DNA from: Zoroaster sp. YZ-2022
Taxonomy: Eukaryota > Echinodermata > Asteroidea > Forcipulatida > Zoroasteridae
DNA length: 64,000 nt
Assembly: GCA_029582265.1 (NCBI GenBank)
Contig: CM055837.1
Span: 21,809,160-21,873,159 of the forward strand
Reading direction: 5' to 3'
Part shown: positions 54,369 to 64,000 of the stretch, one piece after another
Layout: every line of letters begins with the position of its first letter
How positions within the stretch are numbered: position 1 is the stretch's first letter
Notes under the pieces: generated by a model
What the model was told of the DNA's origin: nothing
Seen by the model: the letters and a program-made list of their open reading frames with translations, nothing else
Databases searched by the model: none
Program-made: the position numbers and the translations under genes

Positions 54369-55380
54369 TATCCTCAATTTACCCTAAATGACGCACCTAA
54401 GGTTATATAATCAACTGGGCGGTAACTTACAAATGAAATTAGCAGTTTGGTGTTTCAGTTTGTTTCAGTGAAGGATTCTCTTGTAAAATGCTGAATTTCA
54501 ATGCATGATCATACGCGTGGACGTCTTGAGCGATGTTTTTTGAGACGCACAGAATTGTGGCCATCAAAAAATTGATGTTGGTATAATGACTCACCCCAAA
54601 CTGTTAAAGTTGATGGGGGCACAGAAAATATACCCAAGATGAAAAACAGTTGAAATCATGTTTCATCTTATTCCAGATGGTTGTAAAATTGTTTTTAAAC
54701 TTGAAAATAAAAATATTGTTTTTGATTTTTAAAATAAAATGGTATAATTTAGAGAAGCTCTCAAAACTTTTAATCAATATTCTTGAAAGACCAATAAAAT
54801 GGAAGGTGGTAAAAAAATTTGAAAAAAGTACTTTAAAACTTTGAAATGTGTAAAAGTGCTGTTAACATTTTATCAAATAAAAGATTTCTTTTCATAACGA
54901 TGAGATGAATGTTTCATTTTCTCAATAATTTTTCACTACCGTCGAAATAAACACCAACGAATTAAGTAGTCTTCGTTCGCTTCTTCTATAAGGAATGTGT
55001 CCAATTTGAGGATCAGTATTTCTTTAAAAAATCAATGCAAATGCAAAGCATTCATATATTTTGGTTTCCACAGACAAAAGCTTGTTGATGGCATAGCACA
55101 ATAAAATCACAGATGTTCGTGAAAAAAAATTGAGGTCATGTAAATCTCTTACTATTTGTATCTAGTAAAATCAGTGGTTAAACAACTTTTTCCACTTTCA
55201 TAAGCACTAACTTTCCAGTAAATCATACAATTTCACTATAATTTTTTTTTCTGTAACAAGCACGACTTAGATAAGTTTATGCAACCAGTAATACGCCATA
55301 GTTTTGTAAATTTTCCGAGATATGCTAAGCCAAAGGTAGGTGCGTCATTTCACGAATGCGGCGAATTACGTACATGGACG
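54369..55380. mobile_element. ~1.01-kb insertion present only in unit 4
   Basis: Unit 3 reads straight across this site (at about 50,590). The insert has AAATGACGCACCTA at 54,386-54,399 and its reverse complement at 55,337-55,350, so inverted repeats sit 17 and 30 bases inside the edges. The interior is AT-rich with no transposase frame. No target duplication is clear. A non-autonomous DNA transposon is the simplest reading. Confidence 0.65.
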
Positions 55381-55814
55381 ATACACATTTACATGGCCAG
55401 CACACTAATGACAAAATGTTAACGTTAGTTTTGTATAGTCATTAGCTGTATACTAAAACAAAGATACATGTATAATAAATGTGAAAGTGTACATACCTTC
55501 AAATGAAAGTCCTGGCGATAAACAAAGGGTTAAACGGTGATCGTCTTTCACTTCACCGAATAATCCTAACGTATGTTAAACCAACGACACAAATCTGACA
55601 TGTACGGACAAGTTGTGCATCACCGGCACCGCGGTCACACCGGGGCAAACCGCTGGTACGTAGGTTACCGAGAGGAAAAATCCAATAACGAAAACTACGT
55701 TCAGACATCGTTTTTAATTAGACTCGCTTCAGCCCACCGTGATATTTGTGCGCGTACTATGTACAAAGACATATTGAGATTCACTAGCGATTAATGAAGC
55801 GACTTGGTCACACA

Positions 55815-57325
55815 GTGCATGTGTTTTGTACACAGATACAAAACGCGCTATAAATGATGTCATGATGACGTCACAAGACATTCTAGGCCAAAAGGCACAT
55901 CTACAGTACCCCACAAATGTATAACTGAAAAAAGTTTGATGATCGGGTGTATACTTCTTGAGATATGCTGCTAACAAGATTGCTTAATTAAATATTTACG
56001 TGCTTGTAATTGTCTCAATTAATTAAGAATCCTAGTCAAATTAATTTAGAATCTAAGTCAAGACATAAGCTTCCATATGCTATATGATTTATATACTTAT
56101 GATGATTGAAAGAAGGACATTTGGTGGTAAGAAAAGTCACATGTTAAGTCAATGGGGTTTGGAGGTAAAGAAAGAATAATAATAATAATAATAAAAAATA
56201 AAAAAAAGTCTCGACAGAAACAAAGGCTGTTCCGAGTCTCTCGGAACAGCCAAAAATAATATAAAATCTCGACAGAAACAAAGGCTGTTCCGAGTCTCTC
56301 GAAAACAGCCAACTAGACATTTAGTGTTTGTCCTATATGGACGAACACAAGGCTGTTCAGTTGTTGGATTATAATTGTTATGACGCGACCCTCAACCTAA
56401 GTTGTAGGCCTAACCCTGATCTTGACACTTATGATACACAAAGTCAATCTATTAATTTAAGACTCACGATCTTCGCTGAGAACAATGCTTTATAATGCCA
56501 GTTTTAAAACATGTCACTTGAGGGCGCTATAATATGTGGCGACGTCAGTGAATCTATATTGTTTGTAATTTTGAACCTCACTCTTGATATATTACACACG
56601 AACTTAAAAAAATCTTCATCACATTGTTGTTGTACCCTAAAATATTGATTGTTATTCAAACTTCCTGTTGAACCGGAAGTAGAGGTCATTATGAGGTCAC
56701 AATACGACAGCGCACATTCACAGTACCCATCAAGTCTATAACTGCAAAAAGTTTAAGTATCGAGTGTATACTTCTTGAGTTATGGTTCAAAATGGATTTG
56801 CTAAGTAAATATTCATGAGACTGTTAATGGAAACCGGATGACATCACGATGACGAAATTTAGTTTTTCATACTAAGTTTACAATTTGGTGTATAGTTTGA
56901 CCCAATACAATTGCAACGCTAAGAACAATGGTTATGTCACTTTTAAAACCGGTGACTTGAGGGCCCTATATGAGTTTATGGTGGACAGGTCTTAATAGAT
57001 TTGTCAACTACCAAATTAAGAATTGTTGAAGAGTAATGCACAGGCTATAGAAGACAGCCACTACAGGGCTGAGTGAGACACAAACAAAATCTGTAAAAAG
57101 TACAACTCTTCATTAAATATATAGAAAACTGTTTTAAAGAACTTACAAAATAAATAATAAGTGGGTCTTTCCACACTAATGGGTACATACATATGATAAC
57201 TATTGGAGTGTGACATGGGAGGGTCAAATAAAGGCAAATATGTTGTCCTAATCTATTCCTGAACATTCCTTAGCATTTAATGATTGTGCGTAACAAATAA
57301 TAAGAAAATAATATTGGTACTAAAG
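55815..57325. repeat. Long repeat array, unit 5
   Basis: Starts with the unit-start block, carries a diverged ORF segment (about 56,335-56,480) and the GAGGGCGCTATAATATGTGG segment as in unit 1. It then follows unit 1 toward the MITE with a deletion of ~60 bases near 57,068. Confidence 0.75.
56212..56312. repeat. Duplicated hairpin insertion
   Basis: Two tandem ~60-bp copies of 'TCTCGACAGAAACAAA' plus a hairpin GGCTGTTCCGAG-TCT-CTCGGAACAGCC (56,225-56,251 perfect; 56,283-56,310 with a small defect). Inserted in the AATAAT run just upstream of the ORF segment; units 3 and 4 lack it. Confidence 0.8.
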
Positions 57326-57458
57326 AAATTACAGGATCATCTTTAAGACATGATGTTTGTAACATGGACAGACATGTTGTTTGAAAATTTACAGGAAAGT
57401 GACAATAGAATGAAATAATTGCTCAAATGCTTTTTCATTTACATCCCTAACCCCTTTT

Positions 57459-58155
57459 TACGAAGCCCGGGAAGGGACAGTGGTAAGAAATAAAATTCAA
57501 TGGAGTAATCCGTGCGCACGGATTAGTAATCCGTTCGCACGGATTAGGAATCCGTTTGCACAGATTAGTAATCCGTTCGCACGGATTAGTAATCCGTTCG
57601 CACGGATTAGGAATCCGTTCGCACGGTTTAACAATCCGTTCGCAAGGTTTAGTAATCCGTTTGCACGGATTAGGAATCCGTTCGCACGGATTAGGAATCC
57701 GTTCGCAAAGTTTAACAATCCGTTCGCACGGTTTAGTAATCCGTTCGCACGGGTTAGGAATCTGTTCGCACGGATTAGGAATCCGTTCGCACGGTTTAAC
57801 AATCCGTTCGCACGGTTTAGTAATCCGTTCGCACGGATTAGGAATCCGTTCGCACGGATTAGTAATCCGTTCGCACGGTTTAACAATCCGTGCGCCACGG
57901 TTTAGCAATCCGCCACACACATGCGTTACACACGTACGTTAGTTGATTCAAGATGGTGGAGGTCAATGGAAGTAGTTGTTCTGATGATGACCTTATTGGA
58001 TTACTAATCCGTGCGAACGGATTACTAAACCGTGCGAACGGATTACTAAACCGTGCGCACGAATTCCTAATCCGTGCGAACGGATTACTAATCCGTGCGC
58101 ACGGATTACTCCATTGAATTTTTTTTCTTACCACTGTCCCTTCCCGGCATTCGTA
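57459..58155. mobile_element. 697-bp element made of 21-bp palindromic repeats, with TIRs and a 6-bp TSD
   Basis: Ends TACGAAGCCCGGGAAGGGAC and GTCCCTTCCCGGCATTCGTA; the inverted ends extend ~65 bases through 'CAGTGGTAAGAAA', 'ATTCAATGGAGTAATCCG' and beyond. Flanked by CCTTTT (57,453-57,458 and 58,156-58,161). The empty site AACCCCTTTTGGATTG is present at 44,210 and 45,598. The interior is ~19 units of 21 bp (AATCCGTTCGCACGGATTAG-like) from about 57,505 to 57,910 and about six inverted units at 58,000-58,110. No transposase frame. Confidence 0.85.
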
Positions 58156-58233
58156 CCTTTTGGATTGTTATGAGCCAAAACTAAGACATCTTCTGGGTAT
58201 TTAAGAAATTAGCATGTGAAATATACCCCGTAT

Positions 58234-58277
58234 GTAACGTGGACAGACAATTTGTGACAAATATCTGTCCACGTTAC
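58234..58277. repeat. 44-bp palindrome made of MITE ends
   Basis: GTAACGTGGACAGA and TCTGTCCACGTTAC face each other across 16 bases. The arms are the MITE family's terminal words, so this looks like a nearly empty MITE inserted in a larger one. Flanked by CCCCGTAT and ACAAACATAAT. Confidence 0.7.
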
Positions 58278-58469
58278 AAACATAATATTTTGAAGATGAT
58301 CCCCTGTTATTTGTTTAATACCAGGAGGGTTGTCTTGATTTTTTCTGGTAACAATCCTTAGGGAAATAACATTATAAAGGGACACCATGTGGGTGAATAA
58401 ATCTGTTCTATTAGTACTTTTAGTCAATTTCTAAATAAATGTCTGTCCATGTTACAAACATATTGTAAT

Positions 58470-59300
58470 TACTTAATTACTTAGAAAGTTGTCTTAATTT
58501 TTGAAAAGCACAATCCTCAAGGCACCTGGAATGTACACAGAAAAAAGTTATGAGTAAAAAGTACTTCATTTTATTATCAATGTCCCATGTTCCTAAAATG
58601 TCACACTTTTGTACATTAGTGTGGAAAGATCCAAATACATAATTTCGTAAGTTGAGGTTGGTGTTAAAAGATAAGACAAAGTGTACGTCAGACCTATAAG
58701 AAATAGTTTGCGTGGGTAGTGAACTCATTGTACAGTTATCCTTCAAATTACATTGTGTTGTGACTTCGTATAAGTTTGTAAGGCCATCTTAACAAGGTAA
58801 GGATGTGTTCCTTGTAGAAAGATGCACTATTGTGTTTCTTGAAGTTGTATGTGACTAACAGGTAGTCGTAACAGCTAATTAAAGTTATTGCTTGAAGGTG
58901 GGCTTATCGTCACGATCAACAGGACATGAAATCAGAGTTCAAGTTCTAGTTCAATCCAGTGACTGAAAATAATACTCACATAATGAGGTCATATTCGTGT
59001 TGCTGCTGCATAAATGAGCCAGTAATTTTTAGTCACTGTGTTCATCTTAAACTAGGACGCCGATTCCATGCCCTGTTTGTAGAAAGTCTGCTCTGATCGT
59101 GACGATACTGTCCCTTTAACATTTTTACACCAATTCTGTTTATGGGATTGATGGTCAGTACTATCCCAATGCGTGCATACAAATAAATAGGTACTTTACT
59201 ACTTAACGTTAATTTGTGCACAAACTGAAGATTTTTTGAGAAAACAAAAATTACAAAATACGGTTTAGTAATTAGAAAATAGCGTAATTCATGCTCAATT
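58470..59300. repeat. Dispersed repeat head, copy B
   Basis: Less damaged version of 60-830. Leads into the mariner-like fragment. Confidence 0.85.
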
Positions 59301-60100
59301 CCCTATAACCAATCTTCCCAAGCCAGATGGTTGATAGCCGGTACCGAGAGAGATATCAATTTTCTGCGGAATATCGTAATCGGCGACGAAGCTGCTTTCT
59401 CCATGAACGGCAAGGTCAATAAACATAATGTTCTTGAATATGCACCAGCAAGACACCCCCAGAATTCAATTTTGAGGTTAACATGAGTCGACAAAAGTGG
59501 ACTGTTTGGTTAGGACTTTGTGGAAGTGGTCAGCTGATCGGACCGTTTTTCTTTCAAAGGAATGTCAACGGTAACATGTATCTGCAGATGCTCAATGATA
59601 ACGTTTTACCGCAGCTGCAGGAACACTTTGAGCGACAGGTTCGTGGGTTCATCAGGCAGCTCTGTTTTTTAATTTTTTTTATGTAAGTCGCCCATCACAA
59701 GGCCAAAAGGCCACTCAAGGTGAGGGCTAGCAAGAAAATTAGTCAAGTTAAGGGTGGGCCCAAGACGGCGCCCCAGCACATCGCCTTATCGCTGTCCGAG
59801 ATCGTCTGAGGGAAGTCTTTGGCGAACGAGTCATCGCCGTCAACCATGAGGTGGAATGGCCACCAAGATAACCTGACCTCACACCATGTGATTATTTCCT
59901 TTGGGGACATTTGAAGAACAAGGTGTTTGCAACTCCTCCCTGTGATCTTGATGAATTGCAGGGCTGTATTCGAAATGAAGTGGATGCTTTACGCAATGTT
60001 CTGGCTATGGTGAGACGAGCAGTGCAGGACATGCTCCGTCGCTGCCAGCTTTGTGTCGAAAGGGGAGGTGGACATGTTGAAGGTGTGGGTGCATAAAAGG
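59300..60100 (+). pseudogene. Mariner/Tc1-superfamily transposase fragment, copy B
   Basis: Clearest copy. In order: RDINFLRNIVIGDEAAFSMN (first catalytic D in GDE, about 59,355-59,405), MSRQKWTVWLGLCGSGQLIG and FFFQRNVNGNMYLQML (59,483-59,590), AQDGAPAHRLIAVRDRL (second D, about 59,757-59,815), EWPPR then PDLTPCDYFLWGHLKNK (third acid as D, about 59,855-59,930), and 'DLDELQGCIRNEVDALRNVL'. By my count about 41 residues separate the second and third catalytic acids, which would be a DD41D-type arrangement. One stop and one or two slips interrupt it. The N-terminal helix-turn-helix part and terminal repeats are missing. Confidence 0.8.
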
Positions 60101-62284
60101 GCTATGTTAGAAGAGATTCTTCTTGAATAATGTCCAGTCATTCCTAAAGAAAATCGGGTTTATCATACTGACTTTCACTGATTATCCTGCCTTGCACTGA
60201 TTAGCCAAACTTGCAAAAATGCGATTTGAATTTGTCATTTTCAATAACAATGTACTCGGTCATGTGTGACAGCAATGGGTCAATAAAGGTATCAATGGAA
60301 AGCTGAGGAGTTCCTCTTCTTTGGTAAACTACATGTAAATTGTCAAACTAAATAACCTTGGCATATTAACCCCCTGAATTCGGATTACCTTTTTTTTATA
60401 CGCACTGTATAGTGACATACGCTCCAACACTATTACACAGTATCCAAAAATTTGGATCCAGGGTGAGAGAACAGTGGGTACGAGGTAAACAAAAACTGCA
60501 ACGAAAGACTTGGGGACGAAGGCGGCCTGGATGACTTTGAACGCACAGATTCAGCGTATGGATCGCTGGTGTTCCGGTGCCGTTGTGTCCCTACATTCGC
60601 CCCATACCAGAGTGCGCGTTTCCAGAGTGCGTATTATATTATTACATAATGGGTCGTGCATCTGACCCTTAGGCAACAACAACAAAATAATAATAAATAA
60701 ATAAATAATAAATAAAATGTATACGCTGTTATTGGAACCAGACCAAATTTCCCATACACAAAGTATGGTGGCTAATAGAGGCCGCAGAATCAATTCACCA
60801 ATTTTGTCTGCAATTGGACATCGTTTCATAGCAAACAAAACAATACAAATTGTGACACGTGGGTTGTAGGAACCAGAGACCTGTTCTTTTTTGCCTAAAA
60901 CAAGAATCCTTGCCTTTTAAAATAGATGTACTGTTTGTATTATTGAGGACTCGGTTGTCCAATGGGCGAAACAGCCGCTGAGTATTGGTAGCGTCAGTTA
61001 ATTACTGGAACGTGCAGAGTTGGGCAGAGCTCAGTGACATGTACAAACCTAGATTGAGACCATCGCGCTCCACCAACTGGTTTCAATGGTCTCGGATTGA
61101 CCTATTTCAGAGTGCACCTATAATCCCCTGCGGATAATGATTTCGTGCCAATTTGGCAAAATGCGTACAGTCTCTGTTGTCGTAACTTATTTGGCGGGAA
61201 TGTGACTGCCAATTGCATTTCTTGTATTGAGACTGAGGTTATACATTTAATGCATTCTATATTAATACTCCATATGTTATTGGATGTAGAATTTTAATAA
61301 GATTTAATGTCGAGTATAGTAGAACCGCAGGTGCTGTACATATTATCAGTATGTATAGGCAAATGACGTCATGATATACCACGGAGTTATTTTCAGACTG
61401 TACTAGCTGTTTACCCGTTTTACAGATCTGATGTAGTCCTGACATCTGCTATGTAGACAATTTGAGAAGGGGAGCACAATTTGCGAGGGGAGCACCGTTA
61501 TGGGGAATAAGAGGTAGAGATAGTTGGTTTGAACACAAATTAATGATACAGATATCGGTGGTTAAAATTTGTATGTAAAAGATACTTGTTTATTGGCAAC
61601 TTGATGGCAGTAAAACATGGAGGATATAGTTTAAAAAGCATGTTATTTTATTTAGAAAAGGGGGGTTGTGATTATATGAATTATGATGTTTCTTTGGCAA
61701 GGTTCTGTGAAAGAGTGATGATGGTAAATGTAGAAGCAGTTGTTTGTTTTGTTGGTTAAGTCCTACTAGAGCAGAGGATCAATCTTCAGTGCCCAGGCCC
61801 TGCCCAGGCCCCAGTGAGGTATTCCATGTGCAGCAGTACTACAGTATGAAATACTAACGTTATTCGAAAGTTATTGACCGTCACGTTTCCGCATGAATTG
61901 TAGGCTTATTTTTTGAAATCGGATCTCGCCAAATTTAAGCTGTGTATATTCTTTCTATTCTCAGTAAGCATGTGGCTATTCCAGAATTCACTCTGCAAGC
62001 TAAAATAATGAAAATGGGCTAGTATACCTGGTGTGTGTTCAACGATTTCGATGCGTGAGTGATTGTGGCGTCTGTACTACGATGACTGTAGCCAGGCACC
62101 GCTTGGTAGTATGCGTGTGCTTGTATGGCGCGTGTGTGGTACCATGCACACCGTAAGACACAGGTACAGAGTTTTTGTGCAGGATAAGAAAGGCCGCACG
62201 GAATTTCACTTTGCCATACTGGAAGTCTAAATGGTGAGGACGATAAGCACACTAACAATACTAGGGCTTTCGTTAACCGTATCA
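60100..62284. repeat. Non-coding middle of the direct repeat, copy B
   Basis: Counterpart of 1,650-3,860. Contains an (AATA)n stretch near 60,690 and no recognisable gene. Confidence 0.7.
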
Positions 62285-64000
62285 GGAATAATAATCATGA
62301 AACTCTACTATAGAGAAGGTGGTAATGAAAATATATTGTCTGACATTCACATTAATTTAGATATCATTAAAGATGCCATCTCAAGTTCAAAACATAATAA
62401 GTCACCGGGTATCGACATGATTACGAACGAAATTCTGAAAAATGGTGGCGAGTGTCTTGACATGTCTATTTTATCTTTGTTCAATAGAATAATTTGTCTC
62501 GAGACGATTCCATCTGAATGGAATAAAGGTATTATCATTCCTATTTTCAAAAAAGGTGACCGTAGAGATCTTAATAACTACAGAGGTATCTTGTTAACAT
62601 CATGTGTATCCAAAATTTTCAATCGTATTATTGCTAATTCTATTTCGAGCTTCCTTGAACAGGATAACATTCTTTCGGAGGTCCAGGGGGGATTTAGGTC
62701 ATCTCGGCGTTGTGAAGATTACATTTTACTCTCAAAAGCATAGCTGCTTGTCGCCTTGCAGAAGGGAAGAAGACCTATTTAGCCTTCCTGGACTTCCGTA
62801 AGGCATTTGACACTGTTTGGAGAGATAGGTTGTTAAGGGCGGCATGGGACATCGGTTTACGGGGTAACATTTGGAGGGTTATTGATAGTTTTTATAATAA
62901 AGTTCAGGGACGAGTTAGAATGGGGGAAATTGAAACATACTTTTTTGATATTGATGAAGGAGTAAAACAAGGATGTGTCTTATCACCTGTGTTATTCTTT
63001 AAACTTCTTTAAAAACATGATTTAGGTGTTCGTATTCATAATGTATGTATGGGTAGTTTATTTTGGGCAGATGACGTGGTTTTAATGGCTAACGATGAAA
63101 ATGAATTAAAATAAATTACTTGACCTGGCTGCTAACTTCGCCAACATTTGGAAACTCGATTTTAATCACGAAAAATCTAATGTTCTTACTAGCGTATCAA
63201 TATAGCGTATCAATAAGAACAAAGTTTGGAAATTAGGGGAGCACCATATTTCGGAAGTCGCGTCATATAAATACTTAGGTGTGCATATTAGTCGAAGTCT
63301 TTCAGACCACGTCCACATTGAAGAAACTATCAAGAAAGGTAATAGGCTTATTGCGTACATTAAATCTATCATCGACAACTTTGATGATTTCAATCGTGTA
63401 TATTATGGGGATATTCTATGGAAAACAATTGCTCTTCCCTCTATTAATTATGCCTGCGCGATTTGGGTTGACTCAAGCAAACAAGACACGAACAAAATTG
63501 AAAGTATTCAGTTGCAAATGGCGCGCTACATCCTTAAGGCCCCTAGAAACACACCGAAGGGAAGCATTATATGGTGATCTAGGATGGGTGCCTATCAAGG
63601 TTTCTCAAGATGCACTTAGAGTCAAATGCCTTGATCACCTTTTACACATGGATAAGCACCGTTGGTCAAATTTCATGTTAAATACTATTCTTAATCTTTC
63701 GGAAGAGGATAGATTGCGGTATAATTTTCTCAATAACATTCAAAAGACATGCGCTGATTGCAACTTCGATATTATGAATATCCTTGATAACGCTCGCATA
63801 GGGGACGTCCCTAAAACAAGTCAATGGGTTAAATCTTTTAATTACGTTATTAACGAAAATTATGTTCAATTTTGGCATGATGAGATTAATAGGAAGTCAT
63901 CACTTAAGGATTACGCATCTATCAAGTGCTGTCCTGGTCTGGAGAATTACTTGCTTGACAAAACAGATTTCCATGGGGCAAGTCTTAAATTCAGGCTTCG
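62285..64000 (+). pseudogene. LINE reverse transcriptase, copy B, runs off the window
   Basis: 5'-truncated non-LTR retrotransposon pol. Shows HNKSPGIDMITNEILKNGG, IPSEWNKGIIIPIFKKGDRR, NYRGILLTS and GGFRSSRRCEDYI (62,395-62,735), then FLDFRKAFDTVW (motif A, about 62,785), DEGVKQGCVLSPVLFF (about 62,950-63,005), and the catalytic box as FWADDVVLMA (about 63,062-63,090). Then follow the post-RT segment DHVHIEETIKKGNRLIAYIK, SINYACAIWVDSSKQD and MARYILKAPRNTP, and a long C-terminal region to the window end. Several slips and stops. No endonuclease or ORF1 upstream, so the copy is truncated; subfamily not assigned. Confidence 0.88.

Larger units (their letters stand above)
51018..55815. repeat. 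Array unit 4: second copy of the tandem duplication
   Basis: Unit offset is about 3,780 bases from unit 3. Point differences are few. The extra length comes from the insertion at 54,369-55,380. It ends with the same TTCACTAGCGATTAATGAAG and GCGACTTGGTCACACAGTGC words that end unit 3. Confidence 0.9.
57325..58470. mobile_element. MITE copy carrying two further insertions
   Basis: Same family as 45,475-45,862: left end at ACAGGATCATCTTTAAGACA (about 57,331), right end near ATGTCTGTCCATGTTACAAA (about 58,440). Its length is ~1.1 kb against ~0.39 kb because it contains the 697-bp element at 57,459 and a small palindrome at 58,234. Confidence 0.7.

Noticed and set aside
54650..54844. 64-codon Lys/Leu-rich ORF in the unit-4 insertion
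   Set aside because: Low-complexity AT-rich composition, no transposase features.
57500..58110. CRISPR-like array
   Set aside because: Units are contiguous 21-mers without unique spacers, in an animal genome, inside an element with TIRs and a TSD.

Overview
The window reads as nuclear DNA of a multicellular animal, most likely a marine invertebrate; I cannot name the species. Support: a spliced gene with a signal-peptide exon and LDL-receptor class A exons (24.1-26.4 kb, minus strand), a THAP-domain exon (17.5 kb), a tRNA-derived SINE, Penelope-, DIRS-, Ty3/gypsy- and LINE-type retroelement remains, mariner-like transposase remains, and a Polinton/adintovirus-like element carrying a protein-primed-type DNA polymerase. 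There is one 500-N assembly gap. Almost nothing looks like intact host protein-coding sequence; the window is dominated by mobile and repeated DNA, much of it nested.

Layout. 1-5.8 kb and 58.4-64.0 kb are two direct copies of one long block (repeat head, mariner-like transposase fragment, non-coding middle, LINE reverse transcriptase). 5.8-16.7 kb holds dispersed repeats, a DIRS-like reverse transcriptase relic, a ~61-bp minisatellite, a Penelope-like fragment and a retroposon with a very long CAA/CAAA tail. 16.7-21 kb holds a gypsy gag fragment, the THAP exon, the SINE and a foldback MITE. 21.6-26.4 kb holds ~66-bp minisatellites and the LDLa gene, whose introns contain those repeats. 27.5-28.4 kb is a LINE 3' end that runs into the gap.

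The centrepiece is 31,120-40,281: a ~9.2-kb element with ~93-bp terminal inverted repeats. It has about ten virus-like genes: a Cys-rich protein, several small membrane or coiled-coil proteins, a duplicated 'MASIYGPSR' pair, capsid-like proteins, a packaging-ATPase start and a family-B DNA polymerase. A deletion fuses the ATPase just after Walker A to the polymerase just after motif A, so this copy cannot encode a working polymerase. Most of its genes also carry frameshifts or stops. It is flanked on both sides by related CCHC zinc-knuckle genes that point inward (29.7-31.1 kb on plus, 41.0-42.3 kb on minus). The left one contains ~95 residues of alternating His-Asn and ends in an AT-rich tail that looks like the element.

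42.6-58.2 kb is an array of about five long repeat units, including a near-perfect 3.78-kb tandem duplication. Several insertions sit inside it. The most striking is a 697-bp element at 57,459-58,155 with long inverted ends, a clean 6-bp target duplication and an interior made of 21-bp palindromic repeats in a higher-order pattern.

Caution: single-base indels are common in 1-27 kb and in the virus-like element but rare in 42-57 kb, so some frameshifts may be assembly error rather than decay. All edges called 'about' were placed by eye.
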